DNA from: Desulfurivibrio alkaliphilus AHT 2 | GTDB lineage: Bacteria; Desulfobacterota; Desulfobulbia; Desulfobulbales; Desulfurivibrionaceae | Direction: 5' to 3' | Length of the DNA stretch: 64,000 nt | NCBI RefSeq assembly: GCF_000092205.1 | Contig: NC_014216.1 | Location: forward strand, 868,001-932,000 | Position numbers and translations under genes: made by a program | Notes under the pieces: model-generated | Databases searched by the model: none | Told to the model about the DNA's origin: nothing | What the model saw: the letters and a program-made list of their open reading frames with translations, nothing else | Shown here: positions 28,515 through 36,117 of the stretch, one piece after another | Numbering within the stretch: the first letter of the stretch is position 1 | Layout of the letters: each line of letters starts with the position of its first letter

Positions 28515-29702
28515 TCAGTAGGCACGATGGCATTGCACGCACAAATCACGGTGATGACTCTGCACCAGGTGGAACTGAAACGGGGTGCCATGGGGGTCGT
28601 GACAGGTGGTGCAGGTCATGGGCCGGTTGGTGCGATGGTCGATCACTTCTTCTCCCACCGGATGACTGAGGGTGCCCTGCCGTTCATGGCAGCGGGTACA
28701 GAGGGTGCTGTCCGCCGCCCGCAGCATGGCGACCTGATCCGAGCCGTGACTCTGGTGGCATTCGGTGCAGGCCGGCAGCGGCGGATGATGGTGCCGGCTG
28801 GTGGCCTGCCGCTGAAAAGTAGCCTGGTGGCACTGCTGGCAGACCCGGTCGCCGGCCATCCGTAACAGGCGGTCGTCGTTGCCGGCATGGGGGCTGTGAC
28901 ACTGGATGCAACCATTCTGCGACCCGGCCAGCAGATGATTGGTCGGCTTGCGCATCTCCGCCATGACTTCGCGGTGGCAGGAGATACAGGTGGCGCTGCC
29001 TTCCCCGGCCGGCCGGTCATGGCAGGAAGCGCAGTCCCCGGCGGCAAAGGGGGGATGCAGGTGGTCGCGCAACAGGCCCGGCCGATCGCTTTCATGGGGC
29101 TGGTGGCAGCTCAGGCACTCCCGCAGCAGGCCGCCGAACCCCTGATGGCCGGGGGCGTCGGCAGCTTGCTGGTGGCAGGAGAGACACAACTGGTCGGCCG
29201 GCTGCCGCAGCAGGCCGGGGTGGCCGGCCTGGTGCGGCTGATGACAGGCGGTGCAGCGACCTTCACTGAACGGGGCATGGCCCACCGCCCGTTCCGCTGC
29301 CCGGGGGTGGCAGTCCCGGCAGGTGGCGGCCGGCTCCCGGCTCAACAGGCCGGGATATTCTCCCCGGTGGGGGTCGTGGCAGGCCAGGCAGTCGCCGGTC
29401 CGCACCGGCTGGTGGGTGCCGCCCCAGATTTCCTCTTCGGGGTGAGGGGGGTGGCACTGGTAACAGAGTTTGGCGCCGGTTTCCATCAACAGCCCCCGGT
29501 GGCGGGCGGCGTGGGGATTGTGACAGGCGCTGCACTCCTGCCGGGCCACCGGCTGGTGGCTGACGGGTCCTTGGAAGTCGACCTGCTGGTGGCAGTCGAA
29601 ACAGCCCACCTCGGCGGCCGGCACCCCGTACTCGGCCCGGGCGGCCAGGGAACCGCCGCCGGCGATTAAACCGATCAGGGCAAAAAACAACAGGTAACGC
29701 AT
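28515..29702 (-). CDS. 16-heme c-type cytochrome (doubled-CXXCH type)
   Basis: 395 residues from the ATG at 29702, which overlaps the stop of the 26-heme gene by one base (TGATG) and has GGAGG upstream. A signal peptide (YLLFFALIGLIAGG) precedes sixteen CxxCH motifs, from CFDCH to CVQCH, spaced about 18-30 residues apart. Many are followed by PH or AH (CHxPH), the doubled-CXXCH pattern in which the trailing His may ligate a neighbouring heme. It is a probable long-range electron wire. It was probably derived by repeat expansion together with the upstream gene, whose spacing and words it shares. Confidence 0.9.
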   Translation of the reverse strand: MRYLLFFALIGLIAGGGSLAARAEYGVPAAEVGCFDCHQQVDFQGPVSHQPVARQECSACHNPHAARHRGLLMETGAKLCYQCHPPHPEEEIWGGTHQPVRTGDCLACHDPHRGEYPGLLSREPAATCRDCHPRAAERAVGHAPFSEGRCTACHQPHQAGHPGLLRQPADQLCLSCHQQAADAPGHQGFGGLLRECLSCHQPHESDRPGLLRDHLHPPFAAGDCASCHDRPAGEGSATCISCHREVMAEMRKPTNHLLAGSQNGCIQCHSPHAGNDDRLLRMAGDRVCQQCHQATFQRQATSRHHHPPLPACTECHQSHGSDQVAMLRAADSTLCTRCHERQGTLSHPVGEEVIDHRTNRPMTCTTCHDPHGTPFQFHLVQSHHRDLCVQCHRAY

Positions 29703-31678
29703 CAGTCGTTCCTCCCGGGATGACAGTCGCGGCAGACCCCCTGGGCAAATGGGGTGTGCAGGACCGGATGCAACAGGCCGGCGGCGGGGGAGCCATGGGG
29801 GTCGTGGCAGCCCAGGCAACTGGCGCCGCCGGGGGCAAAGCCGCCGTGGCGCTGGCGGAAAGCAGGGCTATCGGTCCGGTGGCACTGCAGGCAGAGTTGC
29901 CCGTCGTCAACCGTCAGCAAGTGGGGCTGTTGGCCGCCGTGGCCCTGGTGGCAATCGGTACAGCGCCCGCGGGCCGGGGCGTGGGCAAAGCCTTCCTCCC
30001 AGTGGGCCGCGGCCTGCTGGTGGCAGTTGAGGCACAATTCCGGCTGCTCGCGCAACAGATGGTGTTCCTGGCCGCTGCCGTGGGCCGTGTGGCAGCCGGT
30101 GCAGTTACCCTGAGCCAGCAGCGGGTGGGGATGAGGCTGCTCCTGCTGCCCCCGGATCGCTTGGTGGCAGGCCAGGCAGGACTCGCCGGTGGGCCGGCGC
30201 TGGACAAAGGCGTGATCGGCCGCGTGGGGAGCGTGACAGTGCAGGCAAACGCCGTCCCGATAAGGGGGATGACCGCCGGCCGCTGTCGCGAGGGCGTCGG
30301 GCGCGGCATGGCATTGCCGGCACAGGGCGCCGCCCGCGGCCGGCCGGGCCAGCAGGGCCGGCTCCGGGGCCTGGTGAGGATCGTGGCACTGGCTGCACTG
30401 GCCGCGGGCAAAAGAAGGGTGCAGGCTGAACAGGGTCAACTCATTATCGAGCTGCTGGTGACATTCCAGGCAGAGCAGGCCGTCGGGCTGGGTCAGCAGC
30501 TTCCTCTCCGGCGACTGGTGGGGCTGGTGGCAAAAATTGCATTGTTGCGCCGCCGCCGGCGGGTGTGCCCCCGCTCCGCCGCCGTAGTCGCTTTGGGCGT
30601 GGCAGGTGGCACACAACGCCGCCGGCTCGGCCTGCAGTTGCCGCGCCGCCGGCGGCGCGTGTTCCTGGTGGCACTCAAGACACCGGCCGTCGCGGACGGG
30701 GGCATGGTGGCTGCGGGTGGGATGGTCGGTGGGGCCGGGATCGTGGCACTGCAGGCACAAGCGACCGGCCGGTTGCTGCAGCAGCGCCGGCTGGTCGGCG
30801 GCATGGGCGTTGTGGCACTGGAGGCAATCGCGGTCGCGGCTGGGGGGGTGGTTGCTGCGCGGCCAGTGGTCGGGATCGTGGCACTGCCGGCAGAGCTGTC
30901 CGGCGTCCGGTTCCGGCCGGCGCAGTTGGCCGTCGGCGACCTCATGGCAGCGGTGGCATTCACCCCGGCGCACCGGTTCGTGAACCCGGGCCCGCATCAG
31001 GCCGGGGCTGTCAGTAGCGTGGGGTTCATGGCAGGCCAGGCAGTTGTCCGTTACCTGATAACCGTGGTGCCCCTGCAACTGGGCGCTCTCTTCGGCGGGG
31101 TGGCAGGAGAGGCAGAGCGGGGCGGCGGCCTGGCGCAGCAGCGGCGACTGGTCGCTGTGGTGCGACTGGTGGCAGCTCAGGCACTGCTCCGGCGCCGACA
31201 GGGGGGCATGCTGTACCGGTTTGCGAAATGGCGCCTGTTCATGGCACCGGAAACAGAAGTCGGCGCCGACGGCGGGCAGCAGTTGCGGGTGGTGGCTGTG
31301 GTGCGGGTCGTGGCAGCGGCTGCAGTCGCCCCCCCGCAGCGGTGGATGGCTGCCCGCGGGGTCGGTTACCGCCGCCCGCTGCTCCTGGTGGCACTCCAGG
31401 CAGAGGCGGGGTTGCGGCTGGCGCAGATGGGCGCCGCCGATTACCCCGTGGGGCAAGTGACAAGCGGCGCACCGGTCCTCGGCCACCGGGGCGTGGGTAT
31501 GGCCCCGGGCAAAGGCGGCGCTTTCTTCGGCATGGCAATCGACACAGGTCTGGCGTTGGGTGGTGCGCTGCTCGTCCGCCGGGCCGTCCTTCCGGCAGGC
31601 GGCCAGCAGGAGTGCCGCCAGGGCGACAAGCAGGATCAACGTCGCCAGGTGGGCGCGATTAATTGCTGTTCTTTTCAT
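29702..31678 (-). CDS. 26-heme c-type cytochrome lipoprotein
   Basis: 658 residues from the ATG at 31678 (GGAGAG upstream). The N-terminus has a hydrophobic stretch ending in lipobox LLLAAC, so it should be lipidated. I count 26 CxxCH motifs, first CVDCH and last CRDCH, or one heme per 25 residues. They recur as pairs of the form C-x-x-CH-x-PH and LCLxCH with HxPx between, so the protein is essentially a tandem repeat. The start lies 20 bp inside the foldase gene. It is probably a surface or periplasmic wire linked to the 16-heme protein. Confidence 0.9.
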   Translation of the reverse strand: MKRTAINRAHLATLILLVALAALLLAACRKDGPADEQRTTQRQTCVDCHAEESAAFARGHTHAPVAEDRCAACHLPHGVIGGAHLRQPQPRLCLECHQEQRAAVTDPAGSHPPLRGGDCSRCHDPHHSHHPQLLPAVGADFCFRCHEQAPFRKPVQHAPLSAPEQCLSCHQSHHSDQSPLLRQAAAPLCLSCHPAEESAQLQGHHGYQVTDNCLACHEPHATDSPGLMRARVHEPVRRGECHRCHEVADGQLRRPEPDAGQLCRQCHDPDHWPRSNHPPSRDRDCLQCHNAHAADQPALLQQPAGRLCLQCHDPGPTDHPTRSHHAPVRDGRCLECHQEHAPPAARQLQAEPAALCATCHAQSDYGGGAGAHPPAAAQQCNFCHQPHQSPERKLLTQPDGLLCLECHQQLDNELTLFSLHPSFARGQCSQCHDPHQAPEPALLARPAAGGALCRQCHAAPDALATAAGGHPPYRDGVCLHCHAPHAADHAFVQRRPTGESCLACHQAIRGQQEQPHPHPLLAQGNCTGCHTAHGSGQEHHLLREQPELCLNCHQQAAAHWEEGFAHAPARGRCTDCHQGHGGQQPHLLTVDDGQLCLQCHRTDSPAFRQRHGGFAPGGASCLGCHDPHGSPAAGLLHPVLHTPFAQGVCRDCHPGRND

Positions 31679-33293
31679 GGCTCTCCAACTCCCGGCGCAG
31701 GCGTTGCCAGGCCGGTTGATTGATTTCGATGGCGGCATGCTGCCGCAGCCGGTTGATCAGTTCCGCCCTGACCTCCTGTTCTTTTTGTTCCTGCAAGGTC
31801 TGCCGGATTTCCTCCCGGACCGCCGCCAACGGCTGGAGTCGGCCGGGATGGCGGCCGCTCAGTCGCAGCAGGGCGTAATGATTATGCAGGGGAAAGAGGC
31901 GGCTGACCTCGCCCGGCGCCAGTTCCGCCGCCACCGCGGCGACAGCCGGATCGAGTTCGGTCACCGCCAGTCGCTGCCGCGGCGCCCCGCCGGGACTGTG
32001 CCGGCTGATGGCGGCGGTGAAATCGCGGCCGCCGACAATCTCCCGGCGCAGGTCGTCGACCAGTTCCGCCGGGCCGGTAAAGAGCATGAAGCTGAGCTCC
32101 TCCGGCCGGGTGAAAAGTTCGGGGTGCCGCTGGTAGTAATCCTCGATCTCCGCCTCCTCCACCACGGTTCGGGGCTGAATCAGGCGGGCGTCCAACTCCT
32201 GGATCAGCCGGTGCTGGCGGTAAAACTGGTAAATCGGGGCCAGCGGCTCACGCCGGTGGTAATCGCGGGCGTCGGCCTCCCAGGAGATCAGAGTCTGGGC
32301 GATGATCCCGTTGACCACCCTTTGTTTCAGGCGCTCGAACTCCTCTGCGGCAAACTGGTGGCGGCGGCGAAATTCCTGCTCGCGGCCCAAGACGGCCCAG
32401 AATTGAGCAACGGTGATCGGTTCCTGGTTGTTGTCAATCAGCACCAGGTCGGCCAATTCCTCCCCCGGTGGTTCCGGGCTGAGCCGGGCCAGCAGTTCGT
32501 GGTTGATCTCCACGGCGAATTTGGCTCGCAACCGTGCCACCAGTTCGCTGGTCAGCCGTTGCTCCTCACGGCGCCGCAGATCCCGTTCCAGGCCGGCGCG
32601 GTGCGGCTCCAGATCGGCGCTGGTGCTTTCCACCGCGGCGATAATCTGTAAAACGATGGCGCCATGGGTTCCCGGCAGCGGCCCGACCACATCCCCCGGG
32701 ACGGCGCCGGCCAGGGCCTGCTGCCAATCCGCCGGCTTGCGGGGCAGGTGCAAGCGGCGCTCCCCGCTGTGGTCGGGACCACCTGCGTCCGTTGGCAGTG
32801 TCGCCAGCTCGTCCGCCGTGCGGTGCCCCTCCTGCAGCTCGGCGGCCGCGGCGGTGGCCTGCTCTTCAGTATGGAAAAAGAAGTTGCGTACCTGGAGGAC
32901 CGGGGTGTGCTGTTCCAGGTAGAGTTGGTATAGCCTGTCATCCGTCAGTTCGATGCGCTGGTCCACCTCTTCCGCCTTCAAACGCATCAAAGAGCGGACC
33001 CGGCGAAAGACCTCCACCCGGCGCTGGAAGGTGGCTTCCCGATAGAGCTCCATCCGTTGCGCCTCGTGGGCTTGCAGGTGCCATTCCACGAAGGGGTCGA
33101 GGGTGGTCGGCAGCGGGGTCTCCGCTTCCCGCCATTCCCGCCACCAAGGCCGGAAATCGGCCACCGTATACACGGTGCCGTCGATGGTGACCAGCGGGGT
33201 CTCCGGCTTCGGCTGCAAACCGCGGGCCGCCGCCGGATCGGCGAGCGGTGCCAGCAGGGTCGCCAGCACCAGGAGCATCAGGAATCGGGGCAT
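31659..33293 (-). CDS. SurA/parvulin-like periplasmic foldase
   Basis: 544 residues from the ATG at 33293 with AAGGAG 8 bp upstream. Signal peptide (FLMLLVLATLLAPLADPAAA). The fold repeats twice: a SurA-N-like helical region with DFRPWWREW, then EEVDQRIELTDDRLYQLYLEQH and a PpiC-like segment, and again EEAEIEDYYQRHPELFTRPEE with a PpiC-like segment. Conserved parvulin active-site residues are weak, so chaperone action may outweigh isomerase activity. Peptidyl-prolyl isomerases occur near extracellular cytochrome genes in Geobacter. The 20-bp overlap with the 26-heme gene ties it to cytochrome export or folding. Confidence 0.8.
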   Translation of the reverse strand: MPRFLMLLVLATLLAPLADPAAARGLQPKPETPLVTIDGTVYTVADFRPWWREWREAETPLPTTLDPFVEWHLQAHEAQRMELYREATFQRRVEVFRRVRSLMRLKAEEVDQRIELTDDRLYQLYLEQHTPVLQVRNFFFHTEEQATAAAAELQEGHRTADELATLPTDAGGPDHSGERRLHLPRKPADWQQALAGAVPGDVVGPLPGTHGAIVLQIIAAVESTSADLEPHRAGLERDLRRREEQRLTSELVARLRAKFAVEINHELLARLSPEPPGEELADLVLIDNNQEPITVAQFWAVLGREQEFRRRHQFAAEEFERLKQRVVNGIIAQTLISWEADARDYHRREPLAPIYQFYRQHRLIQELDARLIQPRTVVEEAEIEDYYQRHPELFTRPEELSFMLFTGPAELVDDLRREIVGGRDFTAAISRHSPGGAPRQRLAVTELDPAVAAVAAELAPGEVSRLFPLHNHYALLRLSGRHPGRLQPLAAVREEIRQTLQEQKEQEVRAELINRLRQHAAIEINQPAWQRLRRELESHEKNSN

Positions 33294-33910
33294 AACAACC
33301 ACTCCTTACCTTGCCAATGGGTTAAAATTTCGCCTGCCGCGTTACGCGCCAAGCCGCTGATGGTGTGCGGTACACCGAAGTGCAGAAGGGTACGATAATC
33401 TTCACCCCGACGCTGGTGACTGGTGCTCCAGAGCTGGCGACCATGGCGGTCGAATACCCTGACCCGCACTTCCAGCATGGTGCGGGTCAGGTCCGCGGCA
33501 GGTCGTTCTTCCATGGCCAAGACCTCGCCGGCGATGAGCAGCTCGGCCCCCAGCCGGCCGGCAATGGCCTGCAATTGGTGCTGGTCCGGTACTTGCCACG
33601 GCGGCAGCCGCAACTGGCGGTAGACATTCATTACATCACCCTCCAGGGCCACCCGCCACTGCCGGCAGGCGGCCAGTTCGTCGGCCAGCAGCAACATCAG
33701 GAGGCGGCCGCCCGGGGGATGATCGCCGTGATCGATCACCGGCAGCACCGCCAGGCTGCGTGGCGCTTCGGCCAGGGGCAGCGGCCGGTAGGCCTGGGAA
33801 TGCGGCAGGGCGCTGCTGCAGGCAACCTGCTGGAGAGCCAGGGTCAGCAGCAGGGCAGCGCCGGCGCCGGCTTTAAAAATCCACCGTCCAGTAATCACTG
33901 TCAGCCTCAT
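33278..33910 (-). CDS. CsgG/GNA1162-like envelope protein
   Basis: 210 residues from the ATG at 33910. A hydrophobic N-terminus ends at ALQQVACSS, a poor lipobox (no Leu at -3), so lipidation is uncertain. The rest has the TolB-N/CsgG-type alpha-beta pattern: SLAVLPVIDHGDHPPGG, then LADELAACRQWRV and ELLIAGEVLAMEE, then VRVRVFDRHGRQLWSTSH. It is related in pattern to the next two upstream proteins. CsgG-family proteins form outer-membrane secretion pores or help assemble surface fibres. It overlaps its neighbours on both sides (15 and 38 bp). Confidence 0.6.
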   Translation of the reverse strand: MRLTVITGRWIFKAGAGAALLLTLALQQVACSSALPHSQAYRPLPLAEAPRSLAVLPVIDHGDHPPGGRLLMLLLADELAACRQWRVALEGDVMNVYRQLRLPPWQVPDQHQLQAIAGRLGAELLIAGEVLAMEERPAADLTRTMLEVRVRVFDRHGRQLWSTSHQRRGEDYRTLLHFGVPHTISGLARNAAGEILTHWQGKEWLLCPDS

Positions 33911-35456
33911 CGGTATCGCTGCTCTCCTCCTCCCCGTTCTCCTGCCGGAACAGATCCCGGCGCTCCAGCCGGATCTGATTACCCACCTGATCACGACCCC
34001 GGACCAGCAGCAGCACCGGTTCGGCGGCCACCACCGCCGCCGGCAATGCCAGTTCCACCGGCAAGCGGTCACCGTCGGCCGCGAAAACAATCTGCTGCTG
34101 CTCATTGCGCAGTTCCAGTTGCCAGGTGGTTACCGGCGGGGCGTCGCCGGCCGCCAGGTGCAGCCGGAGGCCGTCGGCCCGGTGCACCAGGGAGGTTTGC
34201 AGCGGCGGCGGCTGGCGCAGCACCAGAAAAGGCGCTTCCGCCGTCCCCTGGTTGCCGGCCCGGTCCCAGACCGTTAATCTGACCCGGTAGTGACCGTCCG
34301 GCACCGGCCGGCCATCCTGGCGCCGCCCCTGCCAGCGGAAACCGGAGGGCAGATTGTCGCGTCCGTCTTCGGCCCGCATCACCCTTCGCTGGTCGTCCAA
34401 CACTTCAATTTCCCAGGCACTCAACGGTTCCGGTTGTTCCATGGCGGCCACGATGCGCAACCGATCGCGGAGCACCACGGAGCCGTTGAGTTCCTGCCCG
34501 CGCAAGGTCAGGTGCAGGCGGGGACCGCTGCCATCCACCAGCAGGGTCCCGGCGCGAAAAAGCCGGTGTTCAGCACTTGCCGCGGGGGTCGCCAGCCCCA
34601 GGCGTACCCGGACCGAATAGTGGCCGTCGGCGGCCGGGGCGGGCCAGCTGACTTCATAGTAACCGCTGTCGGCCTGGTAAACGGCCCGCCACTGCTGATT
34701 GTCGATCAGTACCGCGACTTCCTGCTCCGCCTCCCGGATTCCCGGATCCACCTGGTCCACCTGGTCCACCGGGTCCAGGGGATAGATCCGGCAAGTGATC
34801 TGCTCGCCGGGACGGGCGATGTCCGGCGTTAATTCAACGCGCGCCGCCGGCGGCAGGGGGGCCTTCCCCGGCTGCAGGAGGGTGAAATCCCGGGGCCAGT
34901 CCGCCAGGGCGGCCGCCACCACCTGCTGTTCCAACTTGCTCAGCTCCCGGGGTTCGGCAATGGTCAACAGGCGCCGCAGATCAGCCCGGCTCAACTCCGC
35001 GCCGCCGGCCCAGAGCAGGCGGGCTTCGGCACTGCGGATCAACTGCAGTGTCAACCCCAGCCCCGGCGGCTCCTGCTGCCGGCTCTGGGTCACCGTGCCC
35101 AGCAACAGGTAGTCGGCCCCCAGTTCCCGGTACAGGGCCAGGGCCTGGCGGCTGTCGATCCGGCCCAGCTGACGGATGCGGTGGCGGACCATGAAGTCCC
35201 GCACCTCGGCGGCCGCCACCTGCCGTACCCCCCGTTGCTCCAGGGCGTGTCGCAGGTGCTCGGTGATGGTCGGGTTCATCCCGTTGTCACCCCGGCTCAG
35301 ATCTTCCACCGGCAACACCGCCAACCGACCGGCGGCGTTCACGCTGCCGGGCAGCGCCATCCACAGTGCCATGATTGTCACCATCAACCATTGAGTTAGC
35401 CTGATCCGGCGGCACCGGAACGCCGCCGGTCGGGCGCTGGGGCGGTTTGCAGCCAT
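33873..35456 (-). CDS. CsgG/TolB-N-like protein with FlgD-type Ig-like domains
   Basis: 527 residues from the ATG at 35456; the frame to 35582 overlaps the next gene. A signal sequence (about 20-42) precedes a CsgG-like domain (RLAVLPVEDLSRGD, ELGADYLLLGTVTQS). Then come several Ig-like domains, one with the FlgD pattern (FRWQGRRQDGRPVPDGHYRVRLTV shortened here: GRPVPDGHYRVRLTVWDRAG). A short Asp-Gln-Val repeat (PVDQVDQVDPG) lies between them. The C-terminus is acidic (EEESSDTDEADSDYW). It is probably periplasmic or surface-exposed. The fusion could hold a secretion pore to its cargo; that is inference. Confidence 0.65.
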   Translation of the reverse strand: MAANRPSARPAAFRCRRIRLTQWLMVTIMALWMALPGSVNAAGRLAVLPVEDLSRGDNGMNPTITEHLRHALEQRGVRQVAAAEVRDFMVRHRIRQLGRIDSRQALALYRELGADYLLLGTVTQSRQQEPPGLGLTLQLIRSAEARLLWAGGAELSRADLRRLLTIAEPRELSKLEQQVVAAALADWPRDFTLLQPGKAPLPPAARVELTPDIARPGEQITCRIYPLDPVDQVDQVDPGIREAEQEVAVLIDNQQWRAVYQADSGYYEVSWPAPAADGHYSVRVRLGLATPAASAEHRLFRAGTLLVDGSGPRLHLTLRGQELNGSVVLRDRLRIVAAMEQPEPLSAWEIEVLDDQRRVMRAEDGRDNLPSGFRWQGRRQDGRPVPDGHYRVRLTVWDRAGNQGTAEAPFLVLRQPPPLQTSLVHRADGLRLHLAAGDAPPVTTWQLELRNEQQQIVFAADGDRLPVELALPAAVVAAEPVLLLVRGRDQVGNQIRLERRDLFRQENGEEESSDTDEADSDYWTVDF

Positions 35457-35472
35457 GGCGCCACCACCCGCT

Positions 35473-36081
35473 CTAGCGGGGAATGGTGGCCAGCAACTCA
35501 TCCACCAGTCCCCGGGCCACCTGGTAACGATCCCGGGCGGCCAGGCCGAACAGCCGCCGGCTGAAAGAATCGCCATCGGCATTGCCGCCGGCCTGCCAGA
35601 TCACCAGCCCGCTTTCCACGTCCAACAGGCGCAGGGTAAGCGCCAGCTCCGGGTAGGTCACCGGCCCCTTGCGCTGCTCGGCGGCCACATCCACGGTGCC
35701 CAGCAACACTCCCTGAACCTGCAGGTGCCGGCCCAGCCGTTGCAGGGTGACGGCATCCAGCGGCTGGCCGGGATCCAGCACCTCCTCCCGCATCCGGCTG
35801 TCCACCAGCCCCTTGTCCACCACGTCGAACAGGCGCCGGTGCAACACCCGGGTCATAATGATATCCCGTACCATTTCCGGGGCAAACTCGTCCCGGCTGT
35901 TGTTGGCCAACGACAGCACGGCGATCTGGCGCATATATTCCAGGTCGATGTCGTCCCGCAGGTAGTAATCCCCGGCCCGGGTCGCGCAACCGCCGCCGGC
36001 CAGCAGGAGCTGGAGCAGCAGCAAGAACAGCAGCCAGAGCAGCGGCCGGCAACCGGTGCGGCAGGATACATTTGAGATCAT
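35473..36081 (-). CDS. CsgG-like outer-membrane lipoprotein candidate
   Basis: 202 residues from the ATG at 36081, with AAGGGGG 8 bp before it. A long hydrophobic run (LLWLLFLLLLQLLLAGGGC) ends in a lipobox-like cysteine. The mature part shows CsgG/LpoB features: QIAVLSLANNSRDEF, then MTRVLHRRLFDVVDKG and LQVQGVLLGTVDV, with LALTLRLLDVESGLVIWQ. This family includes the curli secretion channel and penicillin-binding-protein activators. It lies between the beta-barrel gene and two further CsgG-like genes, suggesting an outer-membrane assembly unit. Confidence 0.68.
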   Translation of the reverse strand: MISNVSCRTGCRPLLWLLFLLLLQLLLAGGGCATRAGDYYLRDDIDLEYMRQIAVLSLANNSRDEFAPEMVRDIIMTRVLHRRLFDVVDKGLVDSRMREEVLDPGQPLDAVTLQRLGRHLQVQGVLLGTVDVAAEQRKGPVTYPELALTLRLLDVESGLVIWQAGGNADGDSFSRRLFGLAARDRYQVARGLVDELLATIPR

Positions 36082-36117
36082 GTCGGCAACCCCCTTGGGC
36101 AACTCCCTCGGCCCGTT

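Noticed and set aside
28515-31678. Regularly spaced repeats that look like a CRISPR or satellite array at DNA level
   Set aside because: The repeat unit is the coding sequence for CxxCH pairs, with variable bases between; no identical direct repeats with unique spacers.
29720-31723. A 667-codon open frame on the plus strand, opposite the 26-heme gene
   Set aside because: It arises because repeated GC-rich Cys-His codons read on the other strand lack stop codons; its translation is low-complexity Val/Ala/Gly with no family match, while the minus strand has 26 heme motifs, a lipobox and a ribosome site.
34745-34775. Short 9-base tandem repeat (ACCTGGTCC type) as a phase-variation tract
   Set aside because: The unit is a multiple of three, so copy changes would only add or remove Asp-Gln-Val residues without shifting frame.
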